Source: Atherix ibis
Taxonomy: Eukaryota > Arthropoda > Insecta > Diptera > Athericidae
DNA length: 64,000 bases
Reading direction: 5' to 3'
NCBI GenBank assembly: GCA_958298945.1
Contig: OY282609.1
Span: forward strand, 29,423,212-29,487,211
Within the stretch, counting starts at the first letter, position 1. Each line of letters starts with the position of its first letter. Position numbers and translations under genes: made by a program. Below the pieces are notes generated by a model, which searched no databases, had not been told where the DNA came from, and worked only from the letters and a program-made list of their open reading frames with translations. Positions 44,294 to 56,200 of the stretch are shown piece by piece.

Positions 44294-45615
44294 ACCCAGG
44301 AAATTCCTAAAAACTTTTTTATTATTAAAAATTTGTAAAAAGTATCACTTTAAACATGGAATGATATTGCCTTCCTTCTGTGGCACCAAATCTCAAATTT
44401 AACTAAATTAACAAACGAAAATAAATTGGAAAATGTTCCCCCCACTTAAACACAAAATAAAATGTTTTCATATAAATTTTATACAGAAAGAATTTCTTAA
44501 TTTGATAGTCGCAGAAAAAATTGACTATATTTAACCAAAATATACAAAATCGATCAAATCTATTGGAATTCAAGGAATTTAGATTAAAATTTTTTTTGGA
44601 CATTACGAAATGGCATTTTTTAATAAAATATATAATATTGAATATTTGGACTTATTATAGTGGAGTTTATCTAAACAATTTAGCTTATGGTATATCGAAA
44701 ATGGAATTGTTTGCAATAATAAATCTTCAATAAACTTTAGGGAAATAATCAGTTTTGTGTCAGCATTTTCTTCCGTATTAATTGTCAAAATTGTGTACGA
44801 CCGTTCGTGAAACCTGCTGGATAAGCTGAAAAAAAACTACATCAAACCAGAGCTAAAGGCAAAAATAGAATTACGCTTTTTTTATTATTGCAAATTTAGA
44901 AATCTACAAAAAAATTGCATTTCATCCAATCTACAGAAAATACAATACAGACAAACAATTTTCTCATATCAAATTGTAGATTCTCTTTTGTGCAAATTTT
45001 TTTTTTAAAATTAGTATATGTATATAAGAGTAGTAGTAGTAGTAGTAGCAGTAGTAGAAATAGCCATAAGCAAATACTACTAAAAGTTTCGAAGCTTTTT
45101 TTACCACATTATTAGTGCTTTTTCCTCAAATGGACTTTTATTGTGCGCTTTATAAAATCGACACAGCATTTTGTGGTTTGTAAAACTAACAAAAAAAAAC
45201 GAAACAATTTCAATACGACTTATAAGAAACATAGACAAAATCAAATAATTGAAATACGAACATTCCATGATTGCATAATATCAATACTGATTTTTTATAT
45301 ATAAAAAAAAGAGAAAACAAATTAAACTGAAATTACGTCTTAACATATAATTCGTAGTGCATCAGAATGAAATGCATGACAGCAATAATAACAGTGCAGT
45401 ACAAATAAATAGTCAACAATTTTAATATAAACGAAATTATAGTGGCGATAATAATCAAAAGACGTTTTATTCCTGCCTCATAGTAGCCTGAAGCCCCGAA
45501 CACAATTCCGACGAGAGGATACCCTAGGATACCCTAAAGCAAGGAAACATCATCTGATCGAGTTAATATTGATTATATTTTATGTTTAATGCGATTTTTA
45601 AGTTCAATTAACCAC
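44294..45615. other. AT-rich intergenic with AGT microsatellite
   Basis: (AGT)n at about 45,026-45,060 gives a spurious poly-Ser frame. Other frames (44,403-44,788) are low complexity. Nothing recognised. Confidence 0.45.
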
Positions 45616-45621
45616 GATGTA

Positions 45622-46848
45622 CGAGGTCTGTCCAAAAAGTATCGCGAATTTTGTGTTTTTTCAAAAATTATTTATTTATTCATGAATATCTATTTTGTCG
45701 CCTTCAAAGTAATCCCCACAAGATATTATGCGATTGTGCCAACATTTTTTCCAATCCTCGAAGCACTTCAAAAAATCATTTTTTGTGATCTTGTTCAGCT
45801 CCTCCTTCGATGCCGTTTTTATCTCCTCAATCGTAGCGTAGCGTCGTCCTTTCATGGGGCTCCTCAGTTCGGGAACAAGAAAAAGTCACAGGGGGCCAGA
45901 TCTGGGGAATACGGTGGCTGCGGCATTATTAGTGTGCTGTTTTTGGCCAAAAATGGCAAAAGCCAATTTTTGTTCTTCCACAAATTCAGGCGTTTCTGGC
46001 GGATTGCTTCACGCAACTTGCGCATACCTTGCAGGTAATATTCCTTATTGACCAATCTACCCTGTGGCAAGAACTCATGATGCACCACACCCCTGCAATC
46101 GAAGAAAACTGTAAGCAAAATCTTCATATTCGACCGAACTTGACGCGCTTTTTTCGGTCTTGGCTCGTGCGGCAGCTTCCATTGGCATGATTGAGCTTTG
46201 GTTTCCACGTCATAACCATAAACCCATGATTCGTCACCAATTATGACCCTTTGGAGCAAATTTGGGTCGTCACGGACAGAGTCCAACAGTTCCTTAGCAA
46301 TGTTAATGCGATGCTGTTTTTGGTCGAAATTGAGACCCGTATCACGCCAAAATCATTGGTAAAAATCGAATAACACGAGCCAATCGATATGTTTAAGTCC
46401 TCAGCAACTTCTGTAACGGTGATTCGACGATTGGACAATACTAATGTTTTCGTCTGTTGTTGACGTGCTCGGGCGTCCGGCACGCTTTTCGTCGTTCACA
46501 TCTTCTCGACCCTCTGAGAACATTTTGTACCACCAATAAACGTTACTTCGGTCCAAGGGTAGCTTCACCTTAAGCCACACTCAACATTCGGAATGCGTCC
46601 GCGCAATTAATTTTATTTTTCACACAAAATTTGATACAGAATCTTTGATCTATTTTTTGGAATGGGCAAAAATCCTTACACGTGCAAGCAAAGCAGCTGT
46701 CAAAAATCAACTGAACATTCAAAATGGGCGAACTTGTCGGCATAAGTGGAGACATGAGTACCAACTTAACATCAGAAAAAAAATCGAAAATCGAATATAC
46801 GTAACCCGCGGAAATTCAAAATTCGCGATACTATTTGAACAGACCTCG
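45622..46848 (-). mobile_element. mariner family CGAGGTCTG, copy F, near full length
   Basis: CGAGGTCTG ends on both sides, with TA at 45,620-45,621 and 46,849-46,850; 1,227 bp, the longest copy in the window. The HTH region is present (SNRRITVTEVAEDLNISIGS), unlike A, B and G. It still carries the 42-bp deletion of the D2 block shared with A and B. It lies about 115 bp upstream of the candidate secreted-protein gene. Confidence 0.93.
45675..46760 (-). pseudogene. mariner transposase copy F, D2 deleted
   Basis: Minus-strand order: DQRFCIKFCVKNKINCADAF (first HTH), ARARQQQTKTLVLSNRRITV (second HTH), then 45,864-46,286 with VIIGDESWVYGYDVETKAQ (D1), FFDCRGVVHHEFLPQGR, NKNWLLPFLAKNST and YSPDLAPCDFFLFP (D3). 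LLPFLAKN marks the in-frame loss of 14 codons including HHDNAPAH. Frameshifts lie near 46,300, 46,490 and 45,865. Canonical spacing would have been DD34D. Confidence 0.88.
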
Positions 46849-46963
46849 TACATTTTTCGTGCCTTTGATTTCAATTTCAGCAATTCTGCCACACAACCAA
46901 ACACTGAAATATATTCTGTTTTTCCTACTTGTTTTCAGGCTGTCTGTGGCGCTTGATTTAGTG

Positions 46964-47226
46964 ATGGCTTCAAACGATGCTTTTTTAAAAGTTTCATTTT
47001 TGTGGCTGGTATATGTGTCATTTGTTCATGCAGCGTATGTAATATAATGTTTTCTTATTGGTTATCATTAAAACTAGCAGCAAAAGTAGCAGTAAACAAA
47101 ATAGAACTGGTTCTAGTAGCGGAAAAGTAGTATCGGAGCAGGAAGTAACGTCATTTCTAGCTTTGCAGCCACCACGGTATAAAGTAATAAAAGAAGCAGG
47201 AAACAAAGCGTCGTGTGAAGCAGATG
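46964..47226 (+). CDS. candidate secreted protein, first two exons (partial)
   Basis: Exon 1 (46,964-47,034) encodes MASNDAFLKVSFLWLVYVSF then VHA, a textbook signal peptide, and ends at an excellent donor GTATGT. Exon 2 (47,078-47,226) follows the acceptor AACTAG and encodes SKSSSKQNRTGSSSGKVV, SEQEVTSFLALQPPRYKVIK and EAGNKASCEAD, ending at donor GGTAAGAA. Exon 1 ends in phase 2 and exon 2 starts with the matching third base, so the junction keeps the frame (73 codons plus one base). The intron is only 43 nt (46 if the next AG is used), short even for a fly. NRT is a potential N-glycosylation site. I do not recognise the family; later exons were not found in the window. An acceptor-like TTGTTTTCAG at 46,929-46,938 could precede exon 1. 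Confidence 0.5.
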
Positions 47227-49130
47227 GTAAGAAGCCATGTTTGTTTAATTTTTTCTGCCACGAAAGTGCCATGTAGTTTCTTATATTTTTAATGCCATGT
47301 GTATGGTATGTGTCATTTGTTGCTATACGCATGGCGTGATAGCGCCTAAGTTTGGCTGCCATTTTAAATAACGACATCTGACAGCAAATGTCAAAGCCTT
47401 GAGCTTGCCATAAAACTTAAAACTGACTTGCCAGGCGTAAAGGCTCTGCCATGTGCTGTCATATGCATATATTGTATGACGATGAGTCATGTTTTTACTT
47501 AGCAGAAAAACTAGTATGGAGTGTAATTTGATGCGCCATATACACTTGGGAGAAATAGGCATGAAGTGTCATAAGTCTGGAGTGGAAAACCGCGATGCGA
47601 GCCGGTACGTCCAGTATTCTTTGATTCAACAAAACTAGATTGGACTTCCGGTTGTCGCGCCGTTGATGATGATGATGATGATCTTCTACATGGCACGTAA
47701 TCGTGGGTTCAGGCCTTTATGCAAACGAAGATAAAACAAATATGCTTAAAAACAGAACTTTGAAAGACACGAATATGGAATGACATGCATTCAACCCCTA
47801 GTCTTACAAGGGAAGATATCAACATTAGCATGACTGCACTAGTGTATCGCTTTCAATACCTTTTTTTAGATTATATTTTGTATAAATGTACTTCACCTTA
47901 AAAAAAACGAATATCGCTCTTATTTTTGATACTTTGGAAATAATCAATATTTTTTCTTTTCTTATTACATATTCCCCTCTATAAGGCAACAGAACAAAAA
48001 TGTGATGATTTCCCTTCAAGAAATAAAAAATGGGCAAAATTTATATTTTATACTATAAAAAAAATCTTATAACAAAACGAAGATTTTATAAAATTTCTTT
48101 TAATCAAAATAATAAGCTTGTTTAAGCTGTGACCAATTTAAAAGGTTGTTATTAGTCTTCAATACTTTAGTTTGGCAAATTAGATTCCAATAGAAACAAA
48201 AATTATAACATAATAATACCATAATAAAAACGTTTTTTGTGTGCCTGTGTGCATCAAAATAAAGAGATTTTTGAAAATAGGACATTTGAGAAGCAAGAGA
48301 CATGCGATCGGTATTCACACTTGTTTTTAGTTATTTTAATGGAAAATGTACTGAACACTGGACTGTAACTGTTATTCAAATAGAAAATCTTAAGGGAGTG
48401 GGTGGAGGTTGTTCGATTATTTCCACTAATATATAAAGATAAATGTATAAAAAAAAGCCTATTACATAATTTTTTTTGGACATGTGAAGGGATTTTGTAT
48501 GTGGAGACATTTGTACATGAAAACGAGCACAATTACGCATTATTATAATAATTGTAACGTGATTCCAGCAATAATGACACATTTTAGATCCACTTAAATG
48601 AAAAGATCAAAAATTCACCCTCCAAAAGTCATGTTTTCGTAGGAATATTATCTGTTGTATCGGAAAAAGATTATCGTAAATATTAAAATTTTAAATATTA
48701 TGCAAATATAATATGAACAGTGAACCACTTGGAACCAGCTATTGAAAGGTAAAAATAATTGATTAACTAATAACATGGGTAAATGCATTTGTTGGGGCGG
48801 AATGTGTGCGTTTCTATTGTAAAATATTGCATGGCTTAGAGCAACCTTGACTCAAATATCATTTGTGAAAAGTACGTGTTAGCCGGTTGCCATGTTATAA
48901 GATTAACTCCACACAGAAATGTGTATAATGTTTTGTCTGGTTGCTCTTTTATAATTAAATTGGTTCTCGAATGTTCTCTAATTTATTTTGATTTCATTTC
49001 GATATACCTGAATAGGTAATTGAGTATACAATGCAATTTATTTATTATTATATCGTGGGATCTAAAAATAAACTATACGTTCACATTCATTTCCACATTT
49101 GTGTATTTTTTTATATAAATAATAAAGATC
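47227..49130. other. intergenic or intronic, no further exon recognised
   Basis: If the candidate gene is real, this is its next intron. It contains a (GAT)n run at about 47,662-47,681. Minus-strand frames at 47,018-48,582 are low complexity or antisense. No conserved exon was seen. Confidence 0.35.
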
Positions 49131-49136
49131 AGTCAA

Positions 49137-49870
49137 TGAAGTATTGCCCATTTTGCTCGATAACCTTTTGCCATCTTTTAGCGTGCTTCATAATTCCTCA
49201 TTCGTAGAAGGATCAGTCATTATCGGCAAAAATGTACTCATTTACATCCCTATCTAAATTTGACGATCATACCATGCAAGGAGTTTTGAAGAGAGCGAAG
49301 TAAGTGAAAGTCTGACGGTGCGAAGTCACCTCCAATGGTAACACAACTGATTTACGATTAACTGATTTACGATTAACTGATTTACGATTAACTGATTTAC
49401 GATTAACTGTTAGTGGAAGTTATGGAGCACAACTGATTTACGATTAACGATGTCCGTACACTTCTAAATTGATTGCTTGGTTCCTTGCTAGAAGCTCAAA
49501 AAACGCGACAACTTTGAAATCCCACCACACTCAAAGCTTAACCTTCTTTTGATGAATGTCCGCTTTCGTTGTCGTTAAAGGTGGATCATGTACTCGTACC
49601 AAGACCATTTTCACGCCACATTGTTGTCAACAATCCAATTCTTATCACCAGTTATCAATTGCTTCAAAAAAGGATCGTTTTCCTTAAGTTTAATGAGCAT
49701 GTCGCAGATGTTTATGTGTGCCGTCAAAAGAATTCCTTTATTTTGTCATCACAATCCTCGGTTTTTCCTACTGACCGAGGACCGTTTTGAAGAGCATTGT
49801 CACCGTAAACTTTCACAAGCTTGGCGCGCGTTCTTCACTTTACGGAAGTAAAACATAAAATATGGCCAAA
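49137..49870 (-). pseudogene. decayed mariner transposase with minisatellite in place of D2
   Basis: Minus-strand order: DPFLKQLITGDKNWIVDNNV (D1 retained), PPLTTTKADIHQKKVKL in another phase, FEL-ARNQAINLEVYGHR, then a block of 15-bp repeats, then APSDFHLLRSLQNSLHGM (D3) and a C-terminal YERGI-like to KMGNTSLTD segment. It resembles the M1 lineage (TTSKAEIH, LERNQTI) but is more diverged. The HHDNARPH segment that would hold D2 is absent, its place taken by the tandem repeats. Confidence 0.7.
49345..49445. repeat. 15-bp tandem repeats (AACTGATTTACGATT)
   Basis: Four perfect consecutive units at 49,345-49,404 and a fifth at 49,431-49,445 after a 26-bp interruption. They lie inside the decayed mariner transposase. 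Confidence 0.95.
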
Positions 49871-50504
49871 ATGCAGTTTTGTTTGGTATTCCAAATGCAA
49901 AAATGGAAGTTTGGTCTTCCATCTTCAACTTGTTTTAAAATCCGTAAAAATTAACAAAATAAATAAATCAATTTTTCTAAAAATGAACTTTAACCTATCG
50001 GATCAGATGTTAAATTTACTACTTCCAAAAATAATGAAACGCCATCTTTTACAAAAATGCGTCACGCCTTTCCCTACAATACAATAGTTAATAATCACGC
50101 TAGTATTATTATTATTATTTTCAATCAAAATATAAGAAATTGTATTTCATATCAAAACGTATTACTTTTGAACCAACCGATGTACATTTTCATGTGGAAA
50201 GGTACGATTAAACTATTGCCCGACTCTGACAATGTTTGCAGATTTGTCGACGTAAAATTGCCCACAAAAGTAGCGCCAAAAGTGTAATTGCGAAATTTTT
50301 AACTCTAAAACGTTACTAGAAATTATTGTCAGATCATTTGAGGGTACACTCTGACAATGTTTACAGGCTACATCTGGCAACCATGTGATCACATTTTTGA
50401 TCCAAATAATCTGACAATAGTTTTGAGATTTCAATTAGGTATTCACACAATTTTTTATTCCTCGACATTGTTTTCACAAAAATGTAAAATTCTATATTTC
50501 ACTA
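49871..50504. other. intergenic with repeated CTGACAAT motifs
   Basis: CTCTGACAATGTTT occurs at about 50,223 and 50,349; ATCTGACAAT and its complement also occur near 50,408 and 50,327. No coding assignment was possible for the frames at 50,057-50,287 and 50,213-50,434. Confidence 0.4.
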
Positions 50505-51037
50505 CAATGTGGAGTGGAGGCTACAGAGATATGTTGCAGCATTATTTCTTCGATCAATTGCATGGGCTGGACATCAGTGATATGTGGTTTCAACAAAACG
50601 GGGCCATATCCCACACAGCGGGAGAAACAATCGACTTATTGAAGTCCAAGTTCGGTGAACGTGTTATATCGAGAAAAAGTCCTGTCGATTGGCCGCCGAG
50701 ATCGTGTGATTTAACACCTCAAGACTTTTTTATGTGGGGCTACGTTAAATCGATGGTCTATACCAACAAGCCGGCGACGTTAGAGGACCTAAGAGCCAAC
50801 ATCAAACGAGAAATAGCGGACATTCCCGTCGAATTGTGTGGCCGAGTCATCGAAACTTGGCTTCAACGAATCGACCGCTGCAAGCGTGCCTGTGGTGGAC
50901 ATATGACCGACGTCGAGTTCCATTCATAATTGAATTGATTGTACTTTAAGCCAATAATAAAAGTTTTGACATACCATATCTCTAATGGTTTGCGAGATAT
51001 TTAAAAAAAAAGTTGTCAAGTTCTTATTCAAAAACCC
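50505..51037 (+). pseudogene. Tc1/mariner-like transposase C-terminal half, D2 to N
   Basis: The frame 50,357-50,929 contains, from about 50,505, YRDMLQHYFFDQLHGLDISD, MWFQQNGAISHTAGETIDLL and VDWPPRSCDLTPQDFFMWGY, and ends at HMTDVEFHS. Relatives read MWFQQDGAT-H, so the second catalytic Asp is Asn here; D3 (TPQD) is intact. A 3' UTR follows, ending in a TIR-like TCTTATTCAAAAACCC before TA at 51,040, similar to the end of the copy at 60,660-61,483 (GGGTTTTCCAATAAGAG). The 5' half with HTH and D1 is absent. Confidence 0.82.
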
Positions 51038-51044
51038 TTTAGAA

Positions 51045-51610
51045 GAGAGCGTCGACAATTGTACGGACTATTCTTGATTGAAGGGATTGGATTCGACGGA
51101 AATTAGAAGGCTTAGTGGAACCCCAGAATTTTAGTCCATAAGTCCATATGCGTTTCAGTAGGATATTTAATAAAAATACAGTTTCCTTTATACAGTAAGT
51201 TTAGAACGTTTGTCTAGAAGTCGAAGTAGTTGACGGTATTGTCTGTTTAATCCTTGTCTTTTGAGTTTTAGTCCTAGGAACTGCCATTAAGATACACTGG
51301 AGGACATAGTTTATGGATTGAACCAGTTCTGGAGGATTTCGATTGGTGTTTGGAGAGTTTTGGAAGCATGTTAGGAATTTTCTCTACATCATCAGCGTAT
51401 ATTGCAAAGAAGTTATAGGGACTTTTTGGGATATTGGATGTATAAATGTTGTAGATGGTAGGCCCAAGTATACTACCCTATGGAACACCAGCCAATATCG
51501 AAGATATTAGAGAGTTCGTTGGATTCGTTTACTTGACTGTGTCGGTTGGAGAGGAATAATTTTAGAACTAGGAATATTAGGCAGAGTGAGAAATCCTCTT
51601 TAATTTCCAG
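51045..51610 (-). mobile_element. jockey-like RT fragment J5
   Basis: The minus strand reads AGVP-GSILGPTIYNIYTSN, FFAIYADDVEKIPN and, further left, RRIQSLQSRIVRTIVDA, which matches the C-terminus of jockey ORF2. The YADD catalytic motif is intact but stops interrupt the frame, including one within AGVP-GS. The segment between palm and C-terminus is shortened. Confidence 0.8.
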
Positions 51611-51934
51611 AGTAAGACTGGGTGCCAGACTCGTCAAAAAAATATTAATTTAACTAAAACTTAATTATTGATAGTAATATAATAATAGTAATAAAAAACG
51701 TAAATATTTCTCTACAAAAAAAAGGAAGCCAATAAGTTTCGATTTATTGTATTGTATAATTTAAAATAATATTTTTGGTGCCTTGATAAGTATCCCGACA
51801 GTACAGACCATTTGATAAAAGTACGGGACAAAATTATTTGTACATAAAATTCTAAAATTATAATAAAAAAAACTCTATTTAACCAAATACATATGTGCGT
51901 CATTGCTACTAAGGAGTTTTCCAATAATTAAAAT
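51611..51934. other. AT-rich spacer
   Basis: No feature recognised between jockey J5 and mariner M1b. Confidence 0.4.
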
Positions 51935-51936
51935 TA

Positions 51937-53224
51937 TTGGGTGTATGCAAAAGTTTAGACCGTTTTTTACATATGCAATTAAACATATTTTTTTTAGATT
52001 TGTATTATTTATTTAATCAATTATATTATATTATTTCCATCCGTTCTTATAACCTTCTCCCATCTTTCTATCAACTTATTAATACAATTAGTATAAAATT
52101 CCGTGGATTTTGATGCGAAAAATATGGTAAGGGATGTTTTTACCTGCTCTATTGCATCAAATTTTTTATTATTTAAAATTTTTTGCAGTGATCGGAATAA
52201 ATGAAAATTGGAAGGAGCAAGATCTGAAGAATACGGAAGATGCTTGATAACATCCCAATTCAACTCAATCAGGTTGTGTTGGGTTATCATAGTTACATGT
52301 GGTCGCGCGTTGTCGTGATGAAAGACTACCCCTTTTCTGTTTACCAATTCTTGTCTATCCTTTTGAAGGGCGATGATGTTCAACTTGGACAATTGCTGAC
52401 AATATCGTTCTCCTGCAATTGTCTGATTGCGTTCCAAGAGTTCGAAATACACAATACCCTTACAATCCCACCAAACACAAAGCATAACTTTTTTTTTATG
52501 GATGTCGGCTTTCGAAGTTGTTAATGGGGCTTGTCCAGGTATAGCCCAATGTCTTTTTCATGTCACGTTGTACACGACCCATTTCTCATCTCCCGTTACC
52601 AAACGGTGCAAAAAAGATTCATGTTTTTGTCCCGCACTCAAAGCAAGACACGATGAAACACGATCCAATAAATTGGCAGCCGACAATTGATGAGGTATCC
52701 AAACGTCGTACCGCGAAACGATCCCCATACGTTTCAAATGTCTTAATACGCTTGATTGGTTAACTCCTATCATTGACGCGATCTCCCTGGTATTTAGACG
52801 TGGATTGGTGTCAATTATGACTTTTAACTTGTCGTCATCAGACTTCAATGGCCGCCCGGTACGTGGTTTATCAATTAGTGAAAAATCCCCAGATCGGAAT
52901 TTTGTAAATCATCTTCGTACCTGTCGAACTTTGATGACATCTACTCCATACACTTCGCAAATGTTTTTGGTTGTCACACTCGCGGTATTGTCTTTACAGA
53001 ATTCATAAAGTAAACAATGACGTAAATGCACTTTATCGACCAAAATTTTGAAAAAATACAAGGGCTCTTCCCTGTACTTTGGCCAGGCCAAAACTGAATA
53101 GAAAGTAGAGAGAAAGCATCCTTTATACAATGGAATCATTTAAAAGAAGATACTATTCATCATTTCTGAAGAAAAAATTTTTTTACCTAGGATCATATAA
53201 AACGGGCATAACTTTTGCATACCA
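51937..53224 (-). mobile_element. mariner element copy M1b, same family as M1
   Basis: Left end TTGGGTGTATGCAAAAGTTT after TA (51,935-51,936); right end, inverted, TGGTATGCAAAAGTTATGCC at about 53,224, with the flanking TA mutated. It aligns with M1 over its full length in inverted orientation, with point changes and small indels. Together the two copies form an inverted pair about 50 kb apart. Confidence 0.9.
52021..53139 (-). pseudogene. mariner transposase copy M1b, start and D3 lost
   Basis: Pieces at 52,909-53,139, 52,558-52,848 and 52,021-52,485 on the minus strand. The initiator seen in M1 (ATGTCGGTC) has become ATTTTGGTC. D1 (VTGDEKWVV) and D2 (HHDNARPHV) are kept; D3 reads LAPSNFHLF, an Asp to Asn change. 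Frameshifts separate the pieces, one just after GDEKWVVYN near 52,560 and one in the HTH region near 52,880. Not functional. Confidence 0.88.
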
Positions 53225-53225
53225 T

Positions 53226-56200
53226 TTTAAATAAAAAAAAGCGAAAATTTCCAAACTAATTCGATAGGGACCGAAAATGTTAGATTAATTAATTGAGTAA
53301 ATTTGTTGTCAAATGTTTTCTTGTCAATTTGACATATCAGAATTGATTATATTATGACGTTAGTGATAAAGGATCTCACCACCGTACATACATAAATAAT
53401 TCGAAAGAGAAGCAACACTCCCTGAAGAAGCGGTTGTTTATTTTTTTTAAACAGTACAGTTTTTTTAAACAGATTTTCTTTTTTTTAACCTAAAACTTGT
53501 TAACATACATTTGTACATAATGTATAGATAAAAATTTATATTAAAAATAATATATTTTTTGGTTAAATGTAAATAAAAAAAAAAAAAAAATTACCAGAAA
53601 ACAAAATATTTTTTTTTGATAGTCAATCAAATAAAAAAAATGTTATTGCAAACGTATTTCTAGCGGAAAAATAAAATTTATGGAAAAACTAATAAAATCA
53701 AATATATTATCAGAAGCAATCGGAAATTCCTAGAATTCTCTCATACTTTCTTCCCACATCTCTTTCTCTCTCTCTCTGTGTTTATGCCTTTGTTTGTTTC
53801 TTAGGCTCTTTCCCGATATAATTCGCTCACTTTCTAAGTAATATGATACTCGGAAAACCTGACGTATTTCGATGTTTAACGAAATATTATTCTCAACGCT
53901 AGAAACAATTATAGTAGTACATTCGATCCAATTGGTATGCGCGTGCCTACCATGGAACACGGTCATACCAACTCACCCACACTAATACAATATTCATTGT
54001 AAATTTTCAAATTCAACGTGCAGTGTGTCGTCAATCCGTCGTCGTCGCACCACTGCGTATATGTGTGCGTTCATATTCCAATTCTCTGGTATACTTTCCG
54101 AATGCCACAAGTCTTCACGTTTTTGGATGTTTCATTTTCAGAATTTCAATAGAAAAATCGTTCATTCGGGCGTTAGTATTAGTGTTCGAGTGGCCAGCCC
54201 AAATTCCCATATGGCAGAGAACGCGTTGTTTTTTTTTGGAGAGACCTTCTTTTCTTTAGAATACTTTTATTTTTTCCATATTGCATTTTTACTATTATAT
54301 GACATGACAGATACATTTCGTATGGATTTTGACATTTCTTCTTTTTTTATGTGAAACAAACAAGTACGTAGGGTAATAATAAATTATTGGATAAATAAAA
54401 AAAAAATCCTATTTTTGAAAATAATAAAAAAATCTCTTTATTTTACTTACCACAATAGCCATACACATTGAAATTATCTTTACGGACGGGATATTAGCCG
54501 TTTTACAAAAATACGAAAAAATCTTTTTTTTTTTATAAATATTTTTTTTCAATTCTTTTTCAACTACACACACAAATATCCTATAGCAATTTCAAATTTA
54601 GCTACTGCTTTTCTCATAGAAATTATTTCTTTTTCTTCAAAATGGCTATAAAACATTTACACAACTCTTCTGCCTGTTTTTGTCATAACAACAACAAAAA
54701 AAATAGAAAGAAAACAAATAAAATTTCAATATTCTTCTTAATTTAATAAATAAAACGTTTTTTTTTTTAATTTAAATCACTTCACCACACCACTTCAAGC
54801 ATACACCCACTTATTTTCGTAATGAATTTTTTTTTTTTTTAAACACTTTAATTCAAAGTTATTTGCATTTTTTTATATAATAATTTTCTCTTCTAGAAAA
54901 GAATATATTGTATATAATAATTAAGTATTTGCCAATTTTTGCTTTTATAATATTTACTACTATTTGGAAAACCAAATGGAAAATAATAAAAACAAGTAAA
55001 AAAAAAAATTTTTTTTCAGTATATTTAAAAATAATCTGTCTACTTTTAATGTCAAAAGAACAAAAAAAAAATTCCAAACGACTACTAAATTTTTTTTTTT
55101 TTGCTGTTTCTTTTGCTCTCTTGCCTTACTGCTGCTTTCACTGGCGCCTTTTTTTCTACTTCTCAACTGTATATACACTGGAATAGACTTTAGTGTATTT
55201 GTTGCACATCGCACAGCAATATCACTCATACAAATGCACACACACTCTTATACTGTTGTTTCAGGTTCAATTTAACGCAATTTTTCGTAATTTATTCTTG
55301 AAAAAAAACAAACAATTTCTACACATGCACACACACACACACACTCTTATACTGTTGTTTCAGGTTCAATTTAACGCAATTTTTCGTAATTTATTCTTGA
55401 AAAAAAAAGAAAAAAAAAACAATTTCCAAATTATAGTCAAAACGAAAAAACTATTTATGTCAGAATCGAAATTGTTCCGTTTCCATTTCTTATAAAACGT
55501 TTCCAATTATTTCGTTTTTGTTTTCTCTCCAACAAATTTCTAGCAGAATTTTTATTGCACTCTTCTTAAAAATATTCTAATTTTAAATAATTTTTTAATT
55601 ACTATACATTATGTTTGATTACATAGTCAAATATATACGTTTAGGAATAATTCTTTAAAAAAAAAAATGCGTTTGAAATTTTTCGCAATTTTTTCGGAGA
55701 TGGAAGAATTTTTTTAGTTGTATGAAAATCTTAAAAATTTCTTCTAGTTTTTGTTTTTTATATAATATGGAATTATAAAATATACGAACAGAATGAAACT
55801 GAGTACTTTTATGAAACTTTCACTTGCATTTTTTTTCTTAATATATAGTCATACATACATACATACATGACATGCATGCATTGCACACGAATATGTATGG
55901 TATGATCGTAAAAATATTTTCACTAAAATTTTGTAAATGGTTAATAAATTTTTAAAGAAAACGTTTAGTTGCACAAAAGCACATCGAAATAATAAAATTT
56001 AAAGAAAAATAAAAACTTATTCCACAAACAATTATTTCTACAGTAAACGAAATTTATTTATTTTTCTTTAATTTTATTCAATTCCATTCGATTTTAAATT
56101 TTTTTTCTTTTTTTCTTTTCGAATCGAATATTTCCGAAAAAGTAATTATTTTTCTCTTCTGCTAACCGAACACAAGTATACACACATGCACAAACACACA

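Noticed and set aside
44915..45115. Frame with a poly-Ser run
   Set aside because: The serines are only the translated (AGT)n microsatellite.
47018..47377. Minus-strand 119-codon frame
   Set aside because: Antisense to the candidate secreted-protein exon; poly-Leu from the complement of Ser codons.
55193..55495. 100-codon frame with internal protein repeats
   Set aside because: The repeats are the translated 66-bp DNA duplication and CA tract; no start context or family.
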